In this document: positions 44,244 to 53,817 of the stretch, piece after piece
Layout: every line of letters begins with the position of its first letter
Numbering within the stretch: position 1 is the stretch's first letter
Translations under genes and position numbers: made by a program
Assembly: GCF_001655005.1 (NCBI RefSeq)
Contig: NZ_LXET01000046.1
Location: 269,590 to 333,589, forward strand
Direction of reading: 5' to 3'
DNA from: Hafnia paralvei ATCC 29927
GTDB lineage: Bacteria > Pseudomonadota > Gammaproteobacteria > Enterobacterales > Enterobacteriaceae
Length of the DNA: 64,000 bases
The notes under the pieces: generated by a model
What the model was told of the DNA's origin: nothing
Databases searched by the model: none
What the model saw: only the letters and a program-made list of their open reading frames with translations

Positions 44244-45758
44244 ATGTCTAAAAAAAACAGATCAACGCAAAATAAAGAACTTGGACTAAAGTTCCAGACG
44301 CTTCCCACTTTTGCACAACGGTTAATAAGCTACATACATTATAAAACAGGAGCCGCCGCTGAACTTATTTTAATAGTGTTACTTGGGGTAATGGCACTTG
44401 CCTGCCAGGACAAATTTGATATTCAGCTTAAAAATGGGAGAACCTTTACATCACTTTATCTGATGCTATTGGCACGCTCAGGTAGCAGGAAATCAACGGT
44501 ATTCAGGCTGTTGATGGGGGAAATTTATCAACTGGAAAAAGAGCTGCGAAATGATTTTCTGTTAAAAGAGAAAATTCATAAGCTTAAACTAGTATCCTGG
44601 GAAACCGAGCTAAAAGAGCTTAAAAAACAATTTGGCAAAGCTGTTCGTCAGAAGGTTGATGTAACTGAGGCACTTGAGGCGTTGGAGGAGTGCCAAAGAA
44701 GAAAACCATCTGTCCCAGAAAGAAAGTATCTTACTAAAAATGATTCGACAAGTGAGGGGCTTAGAAAGGCATTAGCGCTGGGTTCTCCATCATTGATGCT
44801 CGGCTCTGATGAAGCCGGTGGAGTGATTGACAGCAATCTTTTTCGCAATATATCAGTTTTTAACTCTCTTTGGGGAGAAGGGAGAATCTCTGACAGCAGA
44901 GCATCTCGTGACAGCTACGATATTGATGATGTCCGGCTGACCGTATTGCTGTTGTTACAGCCTGAATTGTTTAACGACTTTATAAGTAAGCAGGGGAAAA
45001 AATTAAGAAAATCAGGATTCTTAGCGCGTTTATTATTGATTGATCTGGAGCAACTTCCTGAACTATGCAACATCCCTGATGCGTGTTCATGGTCTGATGA
45101 ACCAGGACTTGATGGTTTTTTCTCTATTCTCGTTAAGCATTTGCAAGACGGGATAGAGCGTAGAGAAAAAAATGAAGAACGTATCTGTATTACTTTATCT
45201 GAAGAGGCGAAAGCGTCATGGGATACACAAAGTAAACGAATCAGGGAACTAATGCAAAAAGGAGAGGAGTTGCATCACTATGATGATTTCGCCTCAAGAA
45301 TTATGGAACAAGCTACGAGAATCGCAGCAGTAATGCAAATGTTTATTACACCCGACTCACCAATAATTACCAAGGAAACGTTAATGTCAGCTACTAAAAT
45401 AACACAATGGATTATTAATCACCTTATCACTAAGGTCGATACTACCCGAAAACCTACAACTGCAGAAAAATTGGTATGGTTCATGGAGGAGCATCTTGTT
45501 AGTAATGGTTCTTACGATTTCAAGAGGAATGATATCATTAAAAAAGGTCCATATTCAGTCAGGCGTTCAGAAAGTCTGAATTCTGCTTTAGAAAAACTTG
45601 AATCTGAAGGAATAGTACAACTATTTGAACGAGGTGGGGTTAATTATGTCAAATTTATTGGTTCCAAAATGGAACCTAGTGAACTAGCTGAAAAGACTAA
45701 TATCCCGTTGTTAGATTCAGGAACAGTTGCGATGAGTAAACTACGTTTACCTGAATAA
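44244..45758 (+). CDS. yfjI: YfjI-type DUF3987 protein, probable replication-associated ATPase
   Basis: 504 residues. The DUF3987 domain has a P-loop-like segment LARSGSRKSTVFRLL near residue 75, and further conserved stretches LMLGSDEAGGVIDSN and SGFLARLLLIDLEQ. A helical segment spans about 100-150. The C-terminal 100 residues look like a winged helix. Family members occur in CP4-like islands beside AlpA and are thought to act in replication or mobilisation. The specific function is unknown. Confidence 0.8.
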   Translation: MSKKNRSTQNKELGLKFQTLPTFAQRLISYIHYKTGAAAELILIVLLGVMALACQDKFDIQLKNGRTFTSLYLMLLARSGSRKSTVFRLLMGEIYQLEKELRNDFLLKEKIHKLKLVSWETELKELKKQFGKAVRQKVDVTEALEALEECQRRKPSVPERKYLTKNDSTSEGLRKALALGSPSLMLGSDEAGGVIDSNLFRNISVFNSLWGEGRISDSRASRDSYDIDDVRLTVLLLLQPELFNDFISKQGKKLRKSGFLARLLLIDLEQLPELCNIPDACSWSDEPGLDGFFSILVKHLQDGIERREKNEERICITLSEEAKASWDTQSKRIRELMQKGEELHHYDDFASRIMEQATRIAAVMQMFITPDSPIITKETLMSATKITQWIINHLITKVDTTRKPTTAEKLVWFMEEHLVSNGSYDFKRNDIIKKGPYSVRRSESLNSALEKLESEGIVQLFERGGVNYVKFIGSKMEPSELAEKTNIPLLDSGTVAMSKLRLPE

Positions 45759-45952
45759 CTTCAGAGTAAGCAGGCTCTTCCTGATTAATATTTATTTTGT
45801 TCTTAAGCCGAGTAACACTAAGGATTCAGCTTAAATTATTGAGGAGGACAGCTCATGAGTTTTAATCGGTATATGTAATATACCTTTATCAAAGGTCTAC
45901 TCCTGCACAAACAATCATCAAGAGTGACAACCCCTACGGGGATTATATCCAA

Positions 45953-45988
45953 CATCAGATGGGTAGTGTGAGAGCTACCCATCTGATG
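45953..45988. repeat. Perfect 14-bp-arm hairpin before the Rep-like gene
   Basis: CATCAGATGGGTAG and CTACCCATCTGATG flank the 8-base loop TGTGAGAG. It lies between yfjI and the YfjJ-like gene, 29 bases upstream of the latter's start, with no T run, so it is more likely an operator or mRNA structure than a terminator. A smaller CCCC-TACG-GGG hairpin precedes it at 45931-45941. Confidence 0.75.
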
Positions 45989-46016
45989 ATTAATATTTAC
46001 AGAATGAAGGATTATT

Positions 46017-46709
46017 ATGGAATCACAATATTCGCTTACCAACGATGAAATTGATGACTTGGTAGAAATAGCCTCCAGAAAGTATAGTTCACCCATTGAC
46101 CTCAATATTCTCAATTCACTGCTTGAAATGGTCTACGACACGCTGGAGCAGCATAACCGGATACTGGCTATTCGTACTGACACGAGGTTCGCTCTGTCTC
46201 ATGTACCGGGAGAGCCTGATCTACCAATATGCTTCCAGCGCGATGATACGCAGGCAATCACTCGCTTCTTCGAGTCACTGAAAAGCCAGCTACGGGCAGA
46301 TCATAACCGGTCCAGGAGACTAGGTAATCCGACGTTGCCATCTTATGGGTGGTGTAGGGAACGTGATACAAGCGAGCATCCCCATTACCACCTGATGTTG
46401 TTGTTTAATGCAGATGTGTATGGGTACCTGGGCAATTACCAAGAACTCAATGCTAAAAATATGGCAACCCGAATACAGAAAGCTTGGTGCAGTGCTATAG
46501 GGCTTGCTCACGAAGAGTACGCAACATTAGCTGAATTCCCACCTAATGCTGTTTACAGATTTAGCAGACTTGATGCACTGGATCGTACCCCAGTCTACTG
46601 GGATTTCCTGATTCGACTGGCGTATCTGGCGAAAACCAGAACCAAGGATACCCACAGCAGCAACCGTAACTTTGGCACAAGCCAATGCCTTTGCCTGATA
46701 ACACGTTGA
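46017..46709 (+). CDS. Inovirus Gp2/YfjJ-type HUH replication protein
   Basis: 230 residues of the YagK/YfjJ (inovirus Gp2) family. The metal-binding HUH motif is in SEHPHYHLMLLFN, preceded by the beta strand LPSYGWCRERD. A possible catalytic tyrosine lies in YWDFLIRLAYLAKT near the end. HUH endonucleases nick DNA to start rolling-circle replication. It may replicate the excised island or be a relic. It stands in the yfjJ position. A perfect palindrome follows 75 bases after the stop. Confidence 0.8.
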   Translation: MESQYSLTNDEIDDLVEIASRKYSSPIDLNILNSLLEMVYDTLEQHNRILAIRTDTRFALSHVPGEPDLPICFQRDDTQAITRFFESLKSQLRADHNRSRRLGNPTLPSYGWCRERDTSEHPHYHLMLLFNADVYGYLGNYQELNAKNMATRIQKAWCSAIGLAHEEYATLAEFPPNAVYRFSRLDALDRTPVYWDFLIRLAYLAKTRTKDTHSSNRNFGTSQCLCLITR

Positions 46710-46783
46710 GTGTAAGACACAATCCGATCAAGGTCACATTGTAGGCAGACTCCTTTAAGGAATCTTTGAATCGCACATCGAAC

Positions 46784-46823
46784 CCCTGCTACAACCTGCT
46801 ACATGTAGCAGGTTGTAGCAGGG
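46784..46823. repeat. Perfect 40-bp palindrome downstream of the HUH replication gene
   Basis: Twenty-base arms CCCTGCTACAACCTGCTACA and its exact reverse complement meet without a loop. Each arm also holds two copies of CCTGCTACA. It lies in the 318-base gene-free gap between the Rep-like gene and the SIR2 gene. A candidate origin, nick site or regulatory cruciform. No T run follows, so it is not a typical terminator. Confidence 0.85.
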
Positions 46824-47027
46824 CACTAACGATGAACCAGCGGACCTGTTCTATGAAATTCGCTCTTCCTAGTACAGCTTCAAACCTCCAACTGGGCTAT
46901 CAGTGAATCAGGTTCTACACCGACGTTCAGATTGATGCGTGACCGTTAAGTTCCTAACGAGCATCAAGTCCCCCTAGAGTCCGCATTGGCTAAAATGCCA
47001 AAGAAAATTATAAAGGGAATAAAAGGA

Positions 47028-50000
47028 ATGCAATTTATAGCTAACGGCCCCGACATCCCCGAGTCACTCCTAGAGGCGCATGAGGAGGGGCGAGTGGTGT
47101 TTTTTTGCGGTGCAGGTATTTCTTATCCCGCATGTCTACCCGGGTTCAAGGGATTGGTGGAGCAAATTTATCGGCTGAATGGGACTGAACCTTCAGCCAG
47201 TGAGCAAGATGTCTTCAAGCGCGGACAATACGACGCTACTCTGGACCTTCTTGAACGCCGCCTACCAGGGCAGCGCTTAGCCGTTCGCCGTGCACTTACT
47301 GAGGCGCTGAAACCAAAGCTACGTCGTAAGGGGGCCACCGATACACAGGCAGCATTATTACGATTGGCCCGCGATCGCCAAGGCTCACTGCGGTTGGTTA
47401 CAACTAACTTCGACCGCATTTTTCACGTTGCAGGCAAACGAACAAATCAAACTTTCCAATCGTACTCGGCGCCAATGTTGCCTATTCCTAAGAATAGCCG
47501 ATGGAACGGGCTCGTCTTTTTGCACGGCCTGCTACCCGAAAAAATGGATGAAACCGCCCTGAATCGTCTAGTAATCACCAGCGGTGATTTCGGATTGGCT
47601 TACCTAACAGAGCGTTGGGCTGCCCGTTTCGTTAGCGAACTATTCCGTAACTACGTAGTTTGCTTCGTGGGCTACAGTATTAACGATCCTGTTCTACGTT
47701 ACATGATGGATGCACTAGCAGCCGACCGAATGCAGGGAGAAGTATCACCACTGGCTTGGGCTCTGGGCGATTGTGAGCCAGGGCAAGAGCACCAAAAGAC
47801 TATAGAATGGGAAGCCAAGGGAGTCACCCCCATTCTTTACAGTGTACCTGCTGGTAGCTATGACCATTCAGCTTTGCACCAGACCCTTATTGCCTGGTCA
47901 GACACATACCGCGACGGAGTGCAGGGCAAAGAAGCTATCGTCGTGAAACACGCCCGGGCTCTACCACATGAAAGCACGCAACAAGACAATTTCGTCGGGC
48001 GGATGCTCTGGGCTTTATCGGATAAATCAGGTTTACCGGCGAAACTGTTCGCCGGATTCAATCCTGTTCCTGCTCTGGACTGGTTATTAAATGCTTTTGC
48101 GCAAGATCAATTTGGGCATGGAGATTTAACGCGTTTTGGCGTACAGCCCAAAGATGAAGTGGACACTAAGTTACGCTTCAGCTTAATTCGACGACCCGCG
48201 CCCTATCACCGTGCTCCACAGATGCTAATTGCCTCTGGTGGCGCTACGAACAGCGAATGGGATGATGTTATGCTCCAATTGGCCCGCTGGCTCGTGCGCC
48301 ATCTGGATGACCCTAGACTAATCATCTGGATTGCGGAACGCGGTGGACAACCACACGACAGTTGGTCATGGATAATTACTCATGAACTGGATCGCTTAGC
48401 TTCATTGGAGTCTGAAGGTAAAATTTCTGAATTGAATGAAATACGCTCGCATGCGCCTAAAGCGATTCCAGGTCCCCTTATGCGCATCTTGTGGCACCTA
48501 ATGCTAAGTGGTCGGGTGAAATCACCATGGCCTTCTCATGATCTCTATCGTTGGAAGGGCCGCCTTAAGCGGGAAGGTTTGACAACCTTATTGCGCTTGG
48601 AGTTTAGGGTATTGCTCGCCCCCAAGGTGATATTGAAGAAACCCTTTCACTGGACCGAAGATACGAACAATACAGACGAACCAACGCGTATTAAACAATT
48701 GGTGGACTGGGAACTTGCATTGTCAGCTGATCACGTGCGTTCAGCATTAAAAGACTTGGTCGGCGAGGGTTTCAAACCTTTCCTGCCGTTACTGCAAGAA
48801 GATTTACAGCAGCTATTACGTGATACGTTGGATCTATTGTATGTACTTGGTGAGGATAATGATCAGAGTGACCGATCACACTGGGATCTTCCATCAATCA
48901 CACCACATTGGCAGAACCGCGGGTTCCGTGACTGGATAATTTTGATCGAGTTGCTTCGTGATGCATGGCTGGCTATTCACGAGAATGATAGTCTCCGTGC
49001 GATACGAATAGCGCAGAACTGGTTCGCTCTGCCTTATCCTACTTTCAAACGGCTAGCCTTTTTTGCCGCCAGCCAGGATAGTGCCATTCCGCCTAAGGAA
49101 TGGGTTGATTGGCTATTGGTCGATGAAGCATGGTGGCTTTGGTCTATAGATACAGGACGGGAGGTATTCAGGCTACTCGTTTTGCAGGGACATCATTTGA
49201 CCGGGTCGGCACAAGAACGCCTTGAAGAAGCGATTTTGGCAGGGCCACCGCGCGAAATGTACCGTGATGAACTTGAGGAAGATCGGTGGCAAGGTCTGGT
49301 GGCTCGGTCTGTGTGGCTACATCTGGCTAAACTAAAGTCATCAGGTCTAATTCTTGGAGAATCTGCTGCTACGCGATTAGTAGAAATATCCAATATACAC
49401 CCACAATGGCAATTGGCAGCTAACGAGCGTGACGAATTCTCACACTGGATGAGTGGTACTGGTGACCCGGATTATGAGGACAGTCGAGAGGTGGATATTG
49501 CTCCTCGTAGGCGACAAGACCTAGTGCAATGGCTAACAAAGCCAACGCCAGAAAGACAATCTTATTACGAAGATACCTGGCGTGAAGTTTGCCGCACACG
49601 CTTCTTTCATAGTTTGTACGCATTGTGCGATCTGGCACAAAATAACGTTTGGCCAGCGGACCGATGGCGTGAGGCTTTGCAGACTTGGGCCGAAGAAGAG
49701 GCTGTATTGCGCTCTTGGCGATATGCCTCGCGGTTGGTGATAACTATGCCTGATAACCTGCTTCATGAGATTGCACAAAGCTTAACTTGGTGGATGGAAG
49801 CAGTATCAAAGTCGGTCAATAGTAATGAGAACATGCTGCTGAAACTTTGCCATCGAGTTCTGGCACTCCCAATCGAAGTAGGTACAGGTGCCCAAATCAT
49901 CCATAATGGCGTCGAAACTTATGATGTCGTTGGCACTGCGATTAACCACCCCATTGGACATGTCACTCAAGTATTGATCAACCAGTGGTTCGAACTAAAC

Positions 50001-50858
50001 CCTAACGATAATGATATGCTTCCTCCTCACCTCAAGCCTATATTCACCTCTTTGTGTGATGAAGAGGTTGAACGATTCCGCCATGGCCGCGTACTGCTTG
50101 GCTCACGGTTGATTGCTTTTTTCCGTGTAGATCGCTCTTGGACCGAAAAGCATCTTTTACCATTGTTTGACTGGAGCAATCCGGTAGAAGCAAAAGCCGT
50201 ATGGGAAGGATTTCTATGGTCCCCGCGTATTTATCCGCCGCTGATGACTGCTTTTAAGTCACAGTTCCTGGATAGTGCAAACAACTACATAAACCTTGGT
50301 GAACACAGACAGCAATTTGCAGCTTTCCTCACCTATGCAGCATTGGACCCGACAGAGGGTTATACAGTAGAAGAGTTTAGAAATGCGATTGGAGTACTTC
50401 CACCAGAAGGCTTGGAAGAGTCTGCACTAGCACTATCTCAGGAGCTTGAAGGTGCTGCTGAACAATGCGAAGACTTCTGGCGGAATCGTGTGCAGCCATT
50501 CTGGCTAAAGATCTGGCCTAAATCTCGCGACCTGGCTACTCCACTAATCTCCGAATCATTGACCCGTTTAGCTATTGCTGCTCGGGGTGAATTCCCGGCA
50601 GCGTTGACACAAGTTCTGGACTGGTTGAAACCCATTGAACATCCGCACTATGTCGTACACAAATTGCACGAGTCAGGTTTGTGCAATCAATACCCTGCGG
50701 AGGCATTGCTGCTTTTAAGTATCATAATCACTGATGAAAAGTGGATGCCAGAGGAGTTAGGCCAATGCTTAGATGAGATTGTGCAAACCTCGCCACAGCT
50801 TGCACACGACGTAAAATATCAGCAGCTAATAAATAACTTAAGAAAGCGCAGCGCTTAG
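47028..50858 (+). CDS. Large SIR2-domain protein, probable NAD-consuming anti-phage effector
   Basis: About 1276 residues. The first 290 form a SIR2_2-type NADase domain: GAGIS at 28-32, VTTNFDR with N127 and D129, LHG with H166, and VGYSINDP at 214-221. The remaining 980 residues are helical, Trp- and Leu-rich, and unlike anything I can name. They may sense phage. The layout recalls defence-associated sirtuins (DSR), which deplete NAD during infection. I chose the ATG at 47028 because AAGGGA lies nine bases before it. In-frame TTG (46986) and ATG (46995) are possible. Followed 152 bases later by an ATPase gene on the same strand. Confidence 0.8.
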   Translation: MQFIANGPDIPESLLEAHEEGRVVFFCGAGISYPACLPGFKGLVEQIYRLNGTEPSASEQDVFKRGQYDATLDLLERRLPGQRLAVRRALTEALKPKLRRKGATDTQAALLRLARDRQGSLRLVTTNFDRIFHVAGKRTNQTFQSYSAPMLPIPKNSRWNGLVFLHGLLPEKMDETALNRLVITSGDFGLAYLTERWAARFVSELFRNYVVCFVGYSINDPVLRYMMDALAADRMQGEVSPLAWALGDCEPGQEHQKTIEWEAKGVTPILYSVPAGSYDHSALHQTLIAWSDTYRDGVQGKEAIVVKHARALPHESTQQDNFVGRMLWALSDKSGLPAKLFAGFNPVPALDWLLNAFAQDQFGHGDLTRFGVQPKDEVDTKLRFSLIRRPAPYHRAPQMLIASGGATNSEWDDVMLQLARWLVRHLDDPRLIIWIAERGGQPHDSWSWIITHELDRLASLESEGKISELNEIRSHAPKAIPGPLMRILWHLMLSGRVKSPWPSHDLYRWKGRLKREGLTTLLRLEFRVLLAPKVILKKPFHWTEDTNNTDEPTRIKQLVDWELALSADHVRSALKDLVGEGFKPFLPLLQEDLQQLLRDTLDLLYVLGEDNDQSDRSHWDLPSITPHWQNRGFRDWIILIELLRDAWLAIHENDSLRAIRIAQNWFALPYPTFKRLAFFAASQDSAIPPKEWVDWLLVDEAWWLWSIDTGREVFRLLVLQGHHLTGSAQERLEEAILAGPPREMYRDELEEDRWQGLVARSVWLHLAKLKSSGLILGESAATRLVEISNIHPQWQLAANERDEFSHWMSGTGDPDYEDSREVDIAPRRRQDLVQWLTKPTPERQSYYEDTWREVCRTRFFHSLYALCDLAQNNVWPADRWREALQTWAEEEAVLRSWRYASRLVITMPDNLLHEIAQSLTWWMEAVSKSVNSNENMLLKLCHRVLALPIEVGTGAQIIHNGVETYDVVGTAINHPIGHVTQVLINQWFELNPNDNDMLPPHLKPIFTSLCDEEVERFRHGRVLLGSRLIAFFRVDRSWTEKHLLPLFDWSNPVEAKAVWEGFLWSPRIYPPLMTAFKSQFLDSANNYINLGEHRQQFAAFLTYAALDPTEGYTVEEFRNAIGVLPPEGLEESALALSQELEGAAEQCEDFWRNRVQPFWLKIWPKSRDLATPLISESLTRLAIAARGEFPAALTQVLDWLKPIEHPHYVVHKLHESGLCNQYPAEALLLLSIIITDEKWMPEELGQCLDEIVQTSPQLAHDVKYQQLINNLRKRSA

Positions 50859-51010
50859 TACTGGTGAAGGCAACACTTTGAAATCGGAAAAGTTCTATGC
50901 AGACTGTACCTAATGCGGTGGCATTTGACAGACCACTCATTCCAGAACGACAAAAAAAGATAACATTACTTTCTTTTCGATTTGTACGTTAAAGAGTAAG
51001 GGAAGCAAGG

Positions 51011-53608
51011 ATGTCTGAACTAGCACATGAATTAATCGGGGCCAATGATTTTGAAAAGTGGTTGAATGAACGTAACAGTTGGCTTCAGACAGCTGCCAAA
51101 CAGCTCATCGACAATAAACGTTTGCCGAGTGAGGTTGAACTCGCTGAGCTGGTTCGACTCTGCAAACTGGAAGCCGCCAAACAGAATGACCCAGGGTTCA
51201 TGAAGGTAGTACCTGGCGCATTCTCAGCTGGATTGGTACAGCGAGTTGTACGAGTTGAAGAGGTAAGCCAAGTCTTTGGTGTCAATGCCATCAAACCAGG
51301 GGCATCCTTACCATTTGGGGCTGGCAGTTTAGCTGTAATCTATGGGCAGAATGGTTCAGGAAAAAGTAGTTTTTCTCGCCTACTTAAACAACTCTGCGGA
51401 TCACGTTCAAAGGATGAAATCCGCCCGAATGTATTCAGTAACGAAGAACATAAATGCAGCGCTCAATGTCGAATCACTGTTGATGGTAAATCCGTAGAAA
51501 TCAATTGGCAGGATGGGGCTGAGGCTCATGCTATGCTCAAGTATGTCCAAATATTTGATTCGAAGACAGCGACTCAATATATGGGCCGAAAAGAATCAAG
51601 TTACGAACCGAGTAGCATGCGTTTCATCTCTTTGCTCATTCAGATCTCAGGAATGGTTTCTGAACAATTAGGTCGGGAGAAGGAAAATCTCATCAGTGCT
51701 CTTCCAGTTTTCCCAAGTGACCTTGCGGAAACTGCCGAAAATACTTGGTTCTGCTCTCTTAAAGCCTCAGTTAGCGCTGAGAAAATTGAGGCATTTTGCC
51801 AATATGGAAATGATTTCGAAGATGAGCGTATCAAAGGCGAAGCTTTATTAGCAGAGAAAGACATCAAGGGTCGCTTGGTTGTAATTGGTAAGGAAACTAT
51901 TGCATTAGAAAGCATTAATCAAGCCATGAATCTGTTGAAGGAGAGCCTTACTGACAGAAAAGCAGAGGAGTTGTTTAAAGCAAAAGAATTGGCTGTTGCA
52001 GCGAGAAAGGCGGCCAATATAGTCGCGCAACAGGTGTTCGCAACAGCTCCTCTACAAGGCGTTGGTGAAACTGCTTGGAAACAAATGTGGGATCAAGCGC
52101 GAAACTATTCTATTGCTCATGCTTACCATGGCCGCGATTTTCCCGTTACTACTGGGGTGGCGCATTGTGTGCTCTGCCAGCAGGAACTTACGGAGGAAGG
52201 CTCGGCTCGACTCAAAAGTTTCGAGGCTTTCATTACGGCTGGTCTTGAAACCACGGCAAAAAATGCAGAAGCCATTAGTGCGGCACTGATTGCGAATGTA
52301 GTCCAGATGCCTGCAATAGAGGATTGGATTGCGCGACTGCTTTATTTGAAGTTTGATGAAAACTTCGCCCGTGCGTCTTATGAATCGTTAATGGCAAGAC
52401 ACTTACAGTTTGTGGTGTGCGATGCCGTAGGCACTATCTCAACATTCGATTGGGCGCTTATCGATCAGGCGATAGAAAAACGTGCTGCTGACTTAATTGC
52501 TGAGAAGATTAGCCTGACACAGTTACAACAAGATGGGCAGCGTCAGCAATTAGAGAAGCGAGTTAAGCAACTCAAGGCACTCCAGTGGTTATTTCAAAAC
52601 AAGGCGGCAATTCTTGCTGAGCGTGAGCGCTTAGTTACAGTGGATTTGCTGGATAAAGCTACGAGGCTGACAGCTAGCAATTCGTTGACGACTAAGCGCA
52701 CCGAACTTGGGAGAACCGAGCTTGATGCTGGATATCAGACGCGTTTTGTAGCGGAGTTAGAGGCTCTTGGAGGGCGGCGTTTGCCAGTTGTACCACAGAG
52801 CAAATCTCAAGGAAAAGGAGTAATAACGTTTGGACTCACCCTTGTCGGCGCTAGGGCTGGCTTCACTCCTGATGTCATACTCAGTGAAGGCGAAGCCCGC
52901 ATAGTCGCATTAGCAGCATTCTTGGCTGATACTACCGGTTCGAACCAATTGGCACCTTTCATCTTTGATGACCCGATTTCATCTTTAGATCAGGACTTTG
53001 AAGAGCGTGTTGTTGCCAGACTTGTCGAATTGGCGAAAACCCGACAAGTCATAATCTTCACTCACCGACTATCATTGGTTTCTATCATTGAGGCTGTGAT
53101 CAAGAAGCATAGTGAGAATCCAGATAATGAGAAAATAATCCACACAGTGCAGTCACTTAGACGTTTGGATAAAATTTCAGGGATCATAGCGCAACATAGT
53201 TTACGAGATGCCAAGCCTGACAAGGCCCTTAATGCGGTCAGGGATCAAGTCATTCCGAAACTCAAAAAATATCAAGCTGCGGCTGATGCCGATGCTTATG
53301 ACCTTACAATGAAGAGTGCCTGTAGTGATTTTCGGATAATCCTGGAACGAACAGTAGAATTCGTCCTTTTGAATGACGTAGTCGTTCGTTTCAGACGTGA
53401 CGTTATGACTAAAGGTAAACTGAGGGGTATTGCCAAGGTAATAGCAGAAGACTGTGACCTTATTGACATGCTGATGACTAAGTATTCTGTTTACGAGCAC
53501 TCGCAAGCAGATGAATTGCCGTTAGTTCCGGTTGAGCTTGATGAGTTCGAAAGAGATGTGTTGACGCTCATTGCTTGGATGAATGAGTTTAAAGCTCGAA
53601 TTGGTTAA
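51011..53608 (+). CDS. SMC/RloC-like AAA ATPase
   Basis: 865 residues. Walker A YGQNGSGKSSF at 111-121, a long coiled coil with a CxxC (C386, C389; possible zinc hook), ABC signature ILSEGEARIVALAAF near 623-637, and Walker B FIFDDPISSLD near 650-660 with a TH switch (IIFTHR). The C-terminal part holds R775, E779 and H830, spaced like the Arg-Glu-His set of PrrC/RloC anticodon nucleases, which is suggestive only. It follows the SIR2 gene by 152 bases on the same strand and may be its partner. The region 53609-53817 holds no gene. Confidence 0.82.
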   Translation: MSELAHELIGANDFEKWLNERNSWLQTAAKQLIDNKRLPSEVELAELVRLCKLEAAKQNDPGFMKVVPGAFSAGLVQRVVRVEEVSQVFGVNAIKPGASLPFGAGSLAVIYGQNGSGKSSFSRLLKQLCGSRSKDEIRPNVFSNEEHKCSAQCRITVDGKSVEINWQDGAEAHAMLKYVQIFDSKTATQYMGRKESSYEPSSMRFISLLIQISGMVSEQLGREKENLISALPVFPSDLAETAENTWFCSLKASVSAEKIEAFCQYGNDFEDERIKGEALLAEKDIKGRLVVIGKETIALESINQAMNLLKESLTDRKAEELFKAKELAVAARKAANIVAQQVFATAPLQGVGETAWKQMWDQARNYSIAHAYHGRDFPVTTGVAHCVLCQQELTEEGSARLKSFEAFITAGLETTAKNAEAISAALIANVVQMPAIEDWIARLLYLKFDENFARASYESLMARHLQFVVCDAVGTISTFDWALIDQAIEKRAADLIAEKISLTQLQQDGQRQQLEKRVKQLKALQWLFQNKAAILAERERLVTVDLLDKATRLTASNSLTTKRTELGRTELDAGYQTRFVAELEALGGRRLPVVPQSKSQGKGVITFGLTLVGARAGFTPDVILSEGEARIVALAAFLADTTGSNQLAPFIFDDPISSLDQDFEERVVARLVELAKTRQVIIFTHRLSLVSIIEAVIKKHSENPDNEKIIHTVQSLRRLDKISGIIAQHSLRDAKPDKALNAVRDQVIPKLKKYQAAADADAYDLTMKSACSDFRIILERTVEFVLLNDVVVRFRRDVMTKGKLRGIAKVIAEDCDLIDMLMTKYSVYEHSQADELPLVPVELDEFERDVLTLIAWMNEFKARIG

Positions 53609-53678
53609 GATGAAACTAGCTAGCGGTTCCCGATGAAGGTGCACTTCTCGCTCTTAGCGACTGGATAACGCTGCCACT

Positions 53679-53702
53679 GCCAGTTTTGTACCTAAAACTG
53701 GC
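53679..53702 (+). terminator. Hairpin after the ATPase gene
   Basis: GCCAGTTTT and AAAACTGGC form a perfect 9-bp stem around GTACCT, 70 bases past the ATPase stop. The following TTCTTGGG is only moderately T rich. Confidence 0.55.
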
Positions 53703-53817
53703 TTCTTGGGTGCCCCGGTAGACATTCCTGGCCCATACTGAACTTTGTAATGAACTGAAATGCTTGAAAAGATATTTGTGGTAATATCTTCATGGATTAA
53801 AAATATCAGGTAAGAAT

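Noticed and set aside
49193..49778. Leftward frames inside the SIR2 gene
   Set aside because: They mirror the codons of a long conserved-looking gene and have no independent support.
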